Below are positions 55,939 through 64,000 of a DNA stretch of 64,000 nucleotides, piece after piece. This DNA comes from Acinetobacter sp. WCHAc010034. GTDB lineage: Bacteria > Pseudomonadota > Gammaproteobacteria > Pseudomonadales > Moraxellaceae. The position numbers were made by a program, and so were the translations under genes. The notes below the pieces were generated by a model. That model saw nothing but the letters and a program-made list of their open reading frames with translations, was not told the origin of the DNA and did no database searches. The stretch's first letter is position 1; each line of letters starts with the position of its first letter. The stretch is from NCBI RefSeq assembly GCF_001696615.3, contig NZ_CP032279.1, positions 124,001 through 188,000 of the forward strand. Reading direction: 5' to 3'.

Positions 55939-56910
55939 ATGAGGCGCAATATTCCTTCGCTGCAAAGCCTGAGCTGCTTTGAATCCGCCGCCAAGCATTG
56001 CAGCTATACCCATGCCGCGCAGGAACTGTTCATTACCCAAAGCGCTGTTTCGCGCCAGATTCAGCAGCTGGAAGAATTCCTTGGCGTCAGCCTGTTCAGC
56101 CGCACGCGGCATGGCGTAGAGTTGACCGAAGCCGGCAGGCAGTATGCCAAAGGCGTAAAGCCTTACCTTTTGGGGCTGGAAAAATGCACCTCAGACCTCA
56201 TGACGCATAAAGGCCTAGGCGGCACGCTGAAGCTTGGCGTGGTGCCGACTTTTGCCACGCGCTGGCTGCTGCCGAAACTGCACCGGCTGAATGCGCAGCA
56301 TCCTGAAATTACCGTGCATTTGGAAACCAGCACCAAGCCGTTTTTATTCCATGACACTGTTTTTGATGCAGCGATTTTTGCCGGAACGCAGCAGAAGATT
56401 GACCATTGGCCGGGCACGCAGGCGCACTATCTGATGGATGAAGAAACCGTTCCGGTCTGCTCGCCTCAGCTGATTGAAAGCCGCTTTCCCAATGCGCCCA
56501 TGACCAACCCATACAGCTATAATTTAAGCGATGATGAACTGCTGAGCCTGCCGCTGCTGCAGCAGACCACGCGCCCCGGCATTTGGCAGGAATGGTTTCA
56601 GGCGCATCAGATGCAGCATCCCAAGCCATTTGACGGCCAGCGCCATGAACTGTTTTCCATGCTGGCTGTGGCTGCCAGCCACGGCATGGGCATGGCTCTG
56701 ATTCCGCAGATGCTGATTGAATCTGAACTGCAGAAAAAGGAACTGGTGATTGCTTCCGGCAAAAAGCTGCAAGGCAGCCGGAAATACTATCTGGTGCATT
56801 CCAGCCAGGATACTTCAGCGCTGATTCAGAAATTTATCGGCTGGGTGCAGCAGGAACTGCAGGCGCCAAAGAACGCCGTTCAGGCTGGGCGAGACTCTTT
56901 AGAACAATAA
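55939..56910 (+). CDS. LysR family regulator (GcvA/GcdR-like)
   Basis: 323 aa from the ATG at 55939 (AAAGGA nine bases upstream). N-terminal HTH: NIPSLQSLSCFESAAKHCSYTHAAQELFITQSAVSRQIQQLEEFLG, the style of the GcvA group. The effector domain (GGTLKLGVVPTFATRWLLPKL onwards) is complete, and a short extra tail APKNAVQAGRDSLEQ follows. It is divergent from gcdH with a palindromic LysR box between, so it most likely activates the glutarate genes in response to glutarate; this matches the GcdR arrangement of pseudomonads but is inference. Confidence 0.87.
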   Translation: MRRNIPSLQSLSCFESAAKHCSYTHAAQELFITQSAVSRQIQQLEEFLGVSLFSRTRHGVELTEAGRQYAKGVKPYLLGLEKCTSDLMTHKGLGGTLKLGVVPTFATRWLLPKLHRLNAQHPEITVHLETSTKPFLFHDTVFDAAIFAGTQQKIDHWPGTQAHYLMDEETVPVCSPQLIESRFPNAPMTNPYSYNLSDDELLSLPLLQQTTRPGIWQEWFQAHQMQHPKPFDGQRHELFSMLAVAASHGMGMALIPQMLIESELQKKELVIASGKKLQGSRKYYLVHSSQDTSALIQKFIGWVQQELQAPKNAVQAGRDSLEQ

Positions 56911-56932
56911 AGCATAGGAATTCGCATCCGCA

Positions 56933-57640
56933 ATGAAAACCAAGCCTAAACTTGTAGTTTTTTCAGGCGCAGGCATGAGCGCTGAAAGCGGCATCCAAAC
57001 CTTCCGCGGCAGTGACGGCCTTTGGGAGCAGCACCGCATTGAAGATGTCGCCACGCCTGAAGCCTGGGCGCGCAACCCTGAAATGGTGCAGCGCTTTTAC
57101 AATCAGCGCCGGCAAAACATTTTAAATGCCTCGCCGAATTTGGCGCATCAGCTGATCGCCCAGCTGGAAAACCGCTACGATGTGCAGATCATCACGCAGA
57201 ATATTGATGACCTGCATGAACGCGCCGGCAGCTCAAGCGTTCTGCATCTGCATGGCAATATCCGCCTAGCCAAAAGTTCCGGGCCAAATGCGCAGTACAC
57301 CGCGGAATTTTATCCTATTCAATGGGCTGCGCTGGATTTGGAAAAAGACAAATGCCCTGCCGGCTATCCGCTGCGCCCGCATGTGGTCTGGTTCGGTGAA
57401 GCTGTGCCGGCCTATGCAGAGGCCAGCGCTTTGGCGCAGCAGGCGGAAATTTTCATTGTGATTGGCACCAGCTTGGCGGTTTACCCTGTTGCAGGACTGG
57501 TGCATGAAATTCCGCCGGCCTGCCAAGCCTATTATATTGACCCCAAAGCAGACTATGCGCGCGTGCCGAAGCAGTACCGGCTGATTCAGCAGACTGCAGC
57601 ACAGGGCATGCTGATTCTTTTCGACCGGCTGATGGCCTGA
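56933..57640 (+). CDS. Sirtuin-type NAD-dependent protein deacylase lacking the zinc cysteines
   Basis: 235-aa SIR2 protein. NAD-binding motifs are intact: VFSGAGMSAESGIQTFRG near the N-terminus, TQNIDDLHERAG near 85, catalytic His in HLHGN near 105, VVWFGE, and GTSLAVYPVAGL. The AESGIQTFR element matches the class III (CobB/SIRT5-like) group. The four cysteines of the usual zinc ribbon are not there: between HLHGN and VVWFGE only one Cys (DKCPAG) is present. It starts 22 bp after the LysR gene on the same strand and may be co-transcribed. Confidence 0.88.
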   Translation: MKTKPKLVVFSGAGMSAESGIQTFRGSDGLWEQHRIEDVATPEAWARNPEMVQRFYNQRRQNILNASPNLAHQLIAQLENRYDVQIITQNIDDLHERAGSSSVLHLHGNIRLAKSSGPNAQYTAEFYPIQWAALDLEKDKCPAGYPLRPHVVWFGEAVPAYAEASALAQQAEIFIVIGTSLAVYPVAGLVHEIPPACQAYYIDPKADYARVPKQYRLIQQTAAQGMLILFDRLMA

Positions 57641-57940
57641 AGCTGCTGTTCTGCACAATCTGTACGTTTTTTTGATGCCGCGCAATGAATGCCGAGGCTA
57701 AGCGCGTTCATTTATTCTTTCAATAGCCCATTATCCTGATGCAGCCATCTTGCTTTGCGCCCAGTCCAGCATCTAAACTTAAAAAGCTGAGCAACAGCAT
57801 TTTAGGATTAAAACCCTGCGGTTTTCAGCCTGCATCAGCATTTGCCAAACTAAAGCCAGCCAGCTGCGCTTAAAATGCGGCGCATATTGCCGGCAGCCTG
57901 CATCTGCTGCGCTCAGTTTCCTGAAATGAGGCCCACTGCG
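57641..57940. other. Intergenic stretch upstream of the interrupted lipoprotein gene
   Basis: Mixed-composition DNA with no repeat, terminator or RNA structure that I can recognise; an in-frame upstream ATG at 57875 is present but lacks a signal sequence and ribosome site. Confidence 0.4.
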
Positions 57941-59635
57941 ATGAAACAGCCTATTGAAAAGTCTGCAAGGAAAACCCTGTTGATGCTGCTATGCGCGGGA
58001 TTCATTTCCGGCTGCCAATTGGTAAAATTACAGCCGCATCAGCTCAGCGCCTCGCTTGCAGATAAAACGGATAATATTTTAACCAATCATCAGCTCAGCC
58101 AAGCCAGCCGCAGCCTGCTGCTGATTCATGAAACGCCGGACTCGTGCTTAAGCCATGTCGAAGCCTGTGTAGGCGCACTGCAGACCAGCGCCTTAGACAG
58201 CGAACAGGTTTATGCGGCAGCCAGCGAATTATATTTGGCCAGAGCCATCGCTGCCGACCGCGCCAAGGCCTGCAGCGGAAATTCAAAGCATGCCCCTGCC
58301 CATCCCGAATCCGGCAAAATAAAAGCCTGCTTAGATCAGCAGCTGGAAGATTTCAACAAGGCGCTGCGCTACAGCTATGTTTATCTTTTTAAAACTGAAC
58401 ATGCGCCAGAAGCGCGGGTCTTCGACCTGCGCCAAGGCCAAGTGCGGACCTTTTATAATTTGGCGCTTTCCCGCCTGATTACGTCGTCGTATGCGCGCTT
58501 TAATTACGCGGCCTTCCCTGAATCCTTAGCGCTGGGTTCTGCGCGCTATAATTTTGATTTTACGCATTATCCAGCCATTCAGCAGGCGCAGATTGAGCAG
58601 CTGAAATCCAGTTACAACCTGAATTTTTCAGGATTTTACAGCATCAACCGCCAGGAAGGCTTAGGCTCCGAATTTGTTTTGGTCAAAAAGCCGCCTGCAC
58701 ATGCCTTCAGCGCGCAGTTTATTTTAGATCCGGAGCAGCATTACCGGAACATGCCTAATCCGAACATTCATGAAGCGCGCTATCTGTCGGTCAGCGCAAT
58801 TGCATCGCCTGAAAACCCGGCGCTAAACGCTGAGCAGATCCTATCGGATGAAACGCCGCTCACCATCCGGCTGTTTGATCCCTACAGCAATAAAACCGCA
58901 CAGGTCAATGGCACGGCCTATACGCTGACAGCCAATTATTCCGTGCCTTACGGCTTGTGGCTGTCTGAAAATAAGCTGGGCAAGTCTGGCTACTTAACCC
59001 TGCTGAACCGCGAGCAGAATCTGCACATGCCACACCTGTTCATGCTGGAGCCGTATCAGCCCGATAAAAAAATTATTGTGATGATTCACGGCCTGGCCAG
59101 CAGCCCGGAAACCTGGATTTCACTGACCAACAATATTATGGGCGATGAAGTGCTCCGGGAGCATTACCAAGTATGGCAGGTGTTTTACTCGACCAATATG
59201 CCGATTTTTGAAAGCCGCTTTCAGATTAATGCCCTGCTGAAGCAGGCTTTCGCCAAGGCCGATCCGGGTTCTGTCTCGGCTCAAAATGCGGTGCTGATTG
59301 GACACAGCATGGGCGGCATTATCAGCCGCCTGCTGGTCAGCGATGCGGACATCTCGGCGCAAGCCATCCCGCTGATGAACTATGAACAGAATATTCAGCT
59401 GCAGCGCAATCCGGTCATCCGTGAGCGTTTTATTTTCAAGCCTCTGCCGCAGGTCAGCCGCGCAATTTTTATTGCTGCCCCGCACCGCGGCACTGCATAC
59501 GCCGACCGCTGGTTTACCAATGTGGCCAAAAAACTGGTGGTTCTGCCAAAGAGCTTTTTCTCTTATGTCAATGTGCAGGTTCCGAATTTAAAAAGTTCAT
59601 CTGCCGGCCTAGTCCGCTCCGGCCCTGAAGATTTA
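57941..59635 (+). pseudogene. Lipoprotein alpha/beta hydrolase, 5' part, interrupted by IS256-family element
   Basis: From the ATG at 57941 (GAGG nine bases upstream) a lipoprotein signal (RKTLLMLLCAGFISGC, Cys at about 24) leads into a protein of 565 codons up to the insertion point. The C-terminal third is an alpha/beta hydrolase: MIHGLASSPETW, nucleophile GHSMGGIISRLL, and FIAAPHRGTAYADRW. The frame then enters the insertion element and stops three codons later (GAG CTA TAG). The catalytic His is in the downstream fragment at 61024-61287. Without the element the gene would encode 652 aa. The truncated product keeps the Ser but loses the His, so it should be inactive. Confidence 0.9.
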
Positions 59636-61014
59636 GAGCTATAGTCATTTGTGGTGTATGAGGGGAAAAGAGGGTGGCGTATCCTGTTGATTGTTTCCTC
59701 CAAGAAATAATTAACAGTAGAGCGATACGCCATGACAAATATTACCCTGAATGTTCTTTCACAACCAGATGAAACTGGCACTGATGTGCTAACTGCTTTA
59801 TTGCGTAATGGTGCTCGTCAGCTCATTGCGCAAGCAGTTGAAGTAGAGCTGCAGCAACTGCTGCAAGCTCATGAAGAACTGCGTTTACCCGATGGCCGCA
59901 AAGCTGTGGTGCGTAACGGCTATTTGCCTGAGCGCAGCATCCAAACGGGCATTGGCGATGTTGATATCAAGGTGCCAAAAGTGCGTGATCGTAGCGGCTC
60001 TGGTATTCGTTTTACCAGCGCACTGCTACCGCCATACCTCAAGCGTGCCCGCAGCGTTGAAGAGTTATTACCGTGGCTGTATCTCAAAGGTATTTCCACT
60101 GGAGACTACCAAGAAGCCCTTGCAGCCTTGCTGGGTGAGAATGCCAAAGGTCTGTCAGCTAACACCATTTCCAGGCTCAAGGAACGCTGGATTGATGAGC
60201 ACCGAGAGTGGCGACAGCGCGATTTGAGTGACAAGCGCTACGCGTACCTTTGGGTTGACGGTATTTACAGCAACGTCCGCCTCGATGACCGTTTGTGCTT
60301 GCTGGTGGTGATGGGCGTGACAGAGCATGGTCGCAAGGAGCTGATTGCCGTTGAGGAAGGCTATCGCGAGTCTGAAGCCAGCTGGCTTGAGCTGCTGAAT
60401 GGCCTGGTTGCGCGTGGGCTTACGACCTGCCCAAAGCTGGCAATAGCTGACGGCGCCTTGGGCTTCTGGAAAGCCCTGAGTAAGGTCTATCCGCAGACCA
60501 AACAACAACGCTGTTGGGTGCATAAAACGGCCAATGTGCTCAACAAACTGCCCAAAGCAGTACAGCCCAAAGTAAAAGAAGCACTGCATGATATCTGGAT
60601 GGCAGAGACGCGTGAGAAGGCTCATAAAGCCTTTGATATAGCGCTGGAAAGGTTTACTGCTAAGTACCCACGCGCAATGGAATGCTTAGCTAAAGACCGT
60701 GAGAGCATGTTGGCTTTCTACGATTTTCCAGCAGAACATTGGGTGAGTATACGCACCACCAACCCAATTGAATCTGCCTTCGCTACAGTACGTTTAAGAA
60801 CCAGCAAAACCCGCAATTGCGGTTCAAGAAACACAACCCTAGCAATGGTTTATAAATTGCTGCAATCAGCGCAGAAGCGCTGGAACCGCCTGAAAGGATT
60901 TCAACTGCTAACCCTCGTGGTCAATAACGTTAAATTCCAAGACGGCGAACAAGTAATGGAGCAATCAGACAGGAAAACCGCCTGATGCTCGTACACCAGA
61001 TTTGACCATAACTC
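59636..61014 (+). mobile_element. IS256-family insertion sequence, complete, 1379 bp
   Basis: Terminal inverted repeats of 27 bp, 21 identical: left 59636-59662 (GAGCTATAGTCATTTGTGG...), right 60988-61014 (reverse complement begins GAGTTATGGTCAAATCTGG). Direct 9-bp target duplication GAAGATTTA at 59627-59635 and 61015-61023. One intact transposase gene lies inside. The clean duplication and open frames on both sides point to a recent insertion. Confidence 0.95.
59732..60985 (+). CDS. IS256-family transposase (Transposase_mut)
   Basis: 417-aa DDE transposase. N-terminal DNA-binding region with RLPDGRKAVVRNGYLPERSIQTG and GDVDIKVPKVRDRSG, central catalytic Asp in YLWVDGIYSNVRLDD, second Asp in LAIADGALGFWKAL, family segment RCWVHKTANVLNKLPK, and the catalytic Glu in TNPIESAFATVRLRT. 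All motifs and the full length are present. The codon use is less like the surrounding genes, as expected for a mobile element. It ends 2 bp before the right terminal repeat. Confidence 0.95.
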   Translation: MTNITLNVLSQPDETGTDVLTALLRNGARQLIAQAVEVELQQLLQAHEELRLPDGRKAVVRNGYLPERSIQTGIGDVDIKVPKVRDRSGSGIRFTSALLPPYLKRARSVEELLPWLYLKGISTGDYQEALAALLGENAKGLSANTISRLKERWIDEHREWRQRDLSDKRYAYLWVDGIYSNVRLDDRLCLLVVMGVTEHGRKELIAVEEGYRESEASWLELLNGLVARGLTTCPKLAIADGALGFWKALSKVYPQTKQQRCWVHKTANVLNKLPKAVQPKVKEALHDIWMAETREKAHKAFDIALERFTAKYPRAMECLAKDRESMLAFYDFPAEHWVSIRTTNPIESAFATVRLRTSKTRNCGSRNTTLAMVYKLLQSAQKRWNRLKGFQLLTLVVNNVKFQDGEQVMEQSDRKTA

Positions 61015-61023
61015 GAAGATTTA

Positions 61024-61287
61024 AGCAGGACATCGCGCTTTATGGCGCTGACTTCGAATCTTATGCCCCGCGCCGGCATTCCTTATCATTCGATTATCGG
61101 CAACAAAACCCGCTCCAATACGCCGGACAAAATGGCCGACGGCATTGTACCTTACAGCAGTTCGCATTTAGCGGGCGCAGAGTCTGAAACTGTAATTTCC
61201 GGCAGCCACTCAATTCACGAAACACCGGAAGCCATACTGGAGCTAAGGCGGATTTTGCGGGGACATTTAAACCGGGCAGAAAAATGA
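61024..61287 (+). pseudogene. Lipoprotein alpha/beta hydrolase, 3' part, after the IS256-family element
   Basis: Joining 59635 to 61024 (one copy of the 9-bp duplication kept) continues the same frame for 87 codons: SRTSRFMALTSNLMPRAG, IPYHSIIGNK, DGIVPYSSSHLAGAESETV, then SGSHSIHETPEAILELRRIL with the expected catalytic His, ending HLNRAEK. An ATG at 61042 is in frame but the fragment has no signal peptide or nucleophile, so it is not a functional gene. Confidence 0.9.
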
Positions 61288-61312
61288 TTTTTAAGGGAAT
61301 TGCTGAAAGATG

Positions 61313-61345
61313 CGCAGAGCATATCCATAGATAAGATGCTCTGCG
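61313..61345. terminator. Hairpin between convergent genes (hydrolase fragment / LysR)
   Basis: CGCAGAGCAT (61313-61322) and ATGCTCTGCG (61336-61345) form a perfect 10-bp stem with a 13-nt loop. No T-tract; placed between convergent genes, so a two-way terminator is plausible. Confidence 0.45.
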
Positions 61346-61357
61346 GCCGCTGGCGCG

Positions 61358-62251
61358 CTATTTCATCAAAATTTCATGGAACATATGGCGCAGCCATTGA
61401 TGGCTGGCTTTATGATGGCAGGACATATGCCAATACTGCTTCACCGCATAGCTGGGGAACGCAATCGGCGCATCAAAAATTTTCAGATTGCCCCGCGACA
61501 GCAGAACCTCACTCAGGTAATAAGGCACAGTGGCAATGGCATCGGTATCCTGCACCACCAAGCCTACGCCCAGATAGCTGGGCAGGCGCATCAAAATATC
61601 GCGCTCCAGCTCCAGCTTCTGCAGCTCATTTTCAATATGGTAATGCCCCATGCCTGCATCAATATCAATATGCGATTCGCTCAAGTACTGCTCAGTGCTG
61701 ATGCTGTCGCCGGTCAGGCGCGGATGGTCTTTAGCCGCAATCACCACATAATACTGCTCAAACAGTTTCTGCTGATAAAAGCCATTTTCCAGATGAGGCA
61801 AAAAGCCCAGCGCCAGATCAATTTCGCCGTTGGCCATCTGATAGCCGGTTTCAGACGTAATCGGCCGGACATTCAGCCGGATATGCGATGCATGCTTTTT
61901 CAGATACTGTGAAATTTTAGGCAAAAGCACCAAATGAGATACGTCGGTCATTGCCAAGGTAAACTGCTGATGCGAAACCGCCTGATCAAAATCAATGGTG
62001 AAATTATTGATCACTTCCACTTTGTTCAGCGCTTCACTGACCAGCGGAAACAGCTGTTTTGACAGTTCTGTCGGCACCATGACATTGCCTATGCGCAAAA
62101 ACAAAGGGTCGTTATAATGCTGCCGGATTTTATTCAGAATGTTGCTGACCGTAGGCTGGCTCATTGCCAAGTGCTCGGCCGCAAGCGACACGCTTTTAAA
62201 TTTATAGACGTAAAAAAAGACGCTAAGTAATTTACAGTCCAGTTCAAACAC
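61358..62251 (-). CDS. LysR family regulator (NodD/NahR-like group)
   Basis: 297 aa beginning with a GTG at 62251 (AAGGAAAG upstream). HTH: LAAEHLAMSQPTVSNILNKIRQHYNDPLFLR, with the PLFLR(I) style of the NodD/NahR/LeuO-like group rather than the BenM group. The effector domain includes LAMTDVSHLVLLPKISQYL and EIDLALGFLPHLENGFYQQKLFEQYYVVIAAKDHPRL. It is divergent from the HAD gene with a 337-bp gap (62252-62588) in which I see no clear operator. Target unknown. Confidence 0.88.
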   Translation of the reverse strand: MFELDCKLLSVFFYVYKFKSVSLAAEHLAMSQPTVSNILNKIRQHYNDPLFLRIGNVMVPTELSKQLFPLVSEALNKVEVINNFTIDFDQAVSHQQFTLAMTDVSHLVLLPKISQYLKKHASHIRLNVRPITSETGYQMANGEIDLALGFLPHLENGFYQQKLFEQYYVVIAAKDHPRLTGDSISTEQYLSESHIDIDAGMGHYHIENELQKLELERDILMRLPSYLGVGLVVQDTDAIATVPYYLSEVLLSRGNLKIFDAPIAFPSYAVKQYWHMSCHHKASHQWLRHMFHEILMK

Positions 62252-62588
62252 GAAAGATTCTTTCCTTTTCTTTAATCATCATCAGGCAGGTCATCCATCA
62301 TCTGCCAATTTGCTATCCGTTCCAATGCTTAAATATTACTTTGAAACAATCCAAGTTTCTAGAGCGAATAATATATTAACTGATGCTGCCTAAGCGCTTG
62401 AATCCGCCAAATGCAATTATGAAAAAATTGATTCCGCGGACAGGCGGCATGGGCTGTGAATTAATTTCTTAATTGAATAGCATGAGTTAATAATGTCATT
62501 GATGTATAAATCCGCTTTGATTCATTCTGCAAATTATCAATATTTTTAGGTGATTGCGTAATATCAGAGATTAAAATAGCCTGCAGAA

Positions 62589-63323
62589 ATGCAAAATAGG
62601 ATGATAGGGAAAATGCTGCGCAATAAAAAGCTGGTTTGTTTTGACTTGGACGGCACTTTAATTGACTCCGTCGGCATCTGGAATCAGGTCGATGCCCAGC
62701 TCATTCAGGAACTGTCAGGCTGCGTGGCCGATTCAGCCCTGATTCAGCAGCAGCGCGATATGCAGCTTAAAAACTTTAAGCACTGCGCCGATCCCTACCT
62801 GGAATACTGCGGCTATTTGAAAGAAGCCTACGGCATCGCCAATCTCACGAAAGATGAAATCAAAATGCGCCGCTATGCGGCAGCGCAGCATTTTTTGGAC
62901 AATCTCATCCAGCTTAAACCGCAGGCGGAACTTTTTGTGCAGGCGCTGCATCAGCATGGCATTCAGACAGCCATTGCCACTACAACCAGCATCAGTAATA
63001 TCCAGCGCTATCAGCAGAATAATGCGCAAATCAGCAGCAGGCTGAATTTTGAAAGCGATTTTGGCTTAATTTTGACGCGCGAAAATGTGCAGAACATTAA
63101 GCCGCATCCGGAAGTGTATTTAAAAGCTGCCCGGCATTTTCAGCTGCAGCCTGAGGAATGCTTGATTATTGAAGATTCCCTAATTGGCGTAGAGGCCGGA
63201 AAGCAGGCAGGCATAGAGGTCGTGGCGATTTATGACCGGTATTCAGCGCATGAATTGGACGACATTAAAGCCAAAGCGGATTATTTTGTGCAGGATTATG
63301 CTGAGCTACTGCAGCAGTTTTAG
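62589..63323 (+). CDS. HAD-superfamily hydrolase (subfamily IA, phosphatase-like)
   Basis: 244 aa if started at 62589; ATGs at 62601 and 62613 (next to AGGGA) are also possible and would remove up to eight residues. Motif I DLDGTLIDSVG with both Asp residues, motif II Thr/Ser in TAIATTTSISN, motif III Lys in NIKPHPEVYLKAA, and motif IV EDSLIGVEAGKQAG are intact. Family members are phosphoglycolate- or sugar-phosphate phosphatases or beta-phosphoglucomutases; the substrate is not readable. Single gene with its own terminator. Confidence 0.88.
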   Translation: MQNRMIGKMLRNKKLVCFDLDGTLIDSVGIWNQVDAQLIQELSGCVADSALIQQQRDMQLKNFKHCADPYLEYCGYLKEAYGIANLTKDEIKMRRYAAAQHFLDNLIQLKPQAELFVQALHQHGIQTAIATTTSISNIQRYQQNNAQISSRLNFESDFGLILTRENVQNIKPHPEVYLKAARHFQLQPEECLIIEDSLIGVEAGKQAGIEVVAIYDRYSAHELDDIKAKADYFVQDYAELLQQF

Positions 63324-63341
63324 GCTTTAGCTTTTCAAATG

Positions 63342-63681
63342 AAAAAGCCTACAATACATGCGTAATGCCAGTCAGTTCAGAAGCTGACTGGCTTTTTCTT
63401 TTTAAATCCTCGACTTTATTTGATACGCGGAAGCGTCATCCGCAACCTATCTAGTCTTTGAAATGGACTGTTTTTGCAACAAAATTATTTAAGTGCAGAA
63501 AGTGAACAGGTTTCGCGGATGACAAATGCTTTTGGTTCTTTTGGCGAAACAAAAGAACAAAACGAGCTCCGAATATTCGATTTAAAAACGGTAAGACTCC
63601 GCCGTGAATAGCCCCAAAGGTTAAGAAATTTATTGCAAAACTTCTTAACTGATCAGCATTAGCAATACCTGCGGGCTTTTT
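63342..63681. repeat. Nested-palindrome cassette, copy B (HAD / CoA-transferase junction)
   Basis: Outer inverted repeats share the ends of copy A: left 63342-63380 (AAAAAGCC ... TAATGCCAGTCAGTT), right 63644-63681 (CTTAACTGATCAGCATTA ... GGGCTTTTT). Inside: GTCATCCGC/GCGGATGAC (63435-63443, 63515-63523), GGTTCTTTTG/CAAAAGAAC near 63533-63560, and GTTAAGAA/TTCTTAAC (63620-63627, 63642-63649). The internal sequence is unrelated to copy A. It lies between convergent genes. Confidence 0.6.
63367..63397 (+). terminator. Terminator of the HAD hydrolase gene (formed by the cassette's left end)
   Basis: GCCAGTCAG (63367-63375) and CTGACTGGC (63384-63392) form a 9-bp stem followed by TTTTTC. The left arm is part of the cassette's terminal repeat. 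Confidence 0.8.
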
Positions 63682-63695
63682 ACAGCGTCCTCTGC

Positions 63696-64000
<305 letters not shown>

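Noticed and set aside
61042..61287. 81-codon frame as an independent gene
   Set aside because: It joins in frame with the upstream lipoprotein gene once the IS256-family element and one target duplication are removed, so it is a fragment.

Overview
The window looks like an Acinetobacter chromosome segment. The evidence is the gene set (a ben/cat beta-ketoadipate cluster with catIJFD naming order, a DcaP-type porin beside benK, an OsmC-YcaO fusion, kdpABC-kdpDE), the codon style, and intergenic palindromes of a kind I associate with that genus. The species cannot be fixed by reading. Most of the window is catabolic: leucine/isovalerate, benzoate/catechol and glutarate degradation. Housekeeping genes (kdp potassium uptake, uppP, queH, plsB) separate these blocks.

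Layout. 1-2.0 kb: a partial alpha/beta hydrolase and an AraC regulator. 2.2-12.8 kb: leucine/isovalerate module, with an acyl-CoA ligase and a TetR regulator on the minus strand, divergent from liuABCDE and a two-subunit 3-oxoacid CoA-transferase that ends in a strong terminator. 12.8-18 kb: OsmC-YcaO protein, a 1.1-kb stretch with no convincing gene, a diguanylate cyclase and a small membrane protein. 18-26 kb: kdpE, kdpD, kdpC, kdpB and kdpA, all on the minus strand. 26-34 kb: uppP, a gene remnant, queH, plsB, a DMT transporter, a second acyl-CoA ligase and a 53-aa membrane protein too small for routine ORF calling. 34-52.7 kb: a MocR-type regulator, then benzoate porin and permease (benP, benK), an IS110-family element, a BenM/CatM-type LysR regulator, and one 11.3-kb run catB-catC-catA-benABCDE-catI-catJ-catF-catD. 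53-57.6 kb: glutarate module (CaiB-type CoA-transferase, glutaryl-CoA dehydrogenase, divergent LysR) and a sirtuin. 57.9-61.3 kb: a lipoprotein esterase gene cut in two by an IS256-family element with a readable 9-bp target duplication. 61.3-64 kb: LysR, HAD hydrolase and a partial acetyl-CoA hydrolase/transferase running off the end.

How it fits together. BenP and BenK would bring benzoate in, BenABC and BenD would turn it into catechol, CatA, CatB and CatC would turn that into beta-ketoadipate enol-lactone, and CatD, CatIJ and CatF would finish to succinyl-CoA and acetyl-CoA. The catBC pair is separated from catIJFD by catA-benABCDE, so the whole pathway lies in one direction next to one regulator. 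That regulator keeps the residues known in BenM for the secondary benzoate site. The liu genes take isovaleryl-CoA to acetoacetate plus acetyl-CoA, and the adjacent CoA-transferase can activate acetoacetate.

The least explained DNA is non-coding. One item is a structured region upstream of the IS110 transposase, where a bridge RNA would be expected. The other is a pair of nested-palindrome cassettes (about 215 and 340 bp) that share terminal repeats and lie at two convergent gene junctions. No tRNA, rRNA or CRISPR array was recognised.
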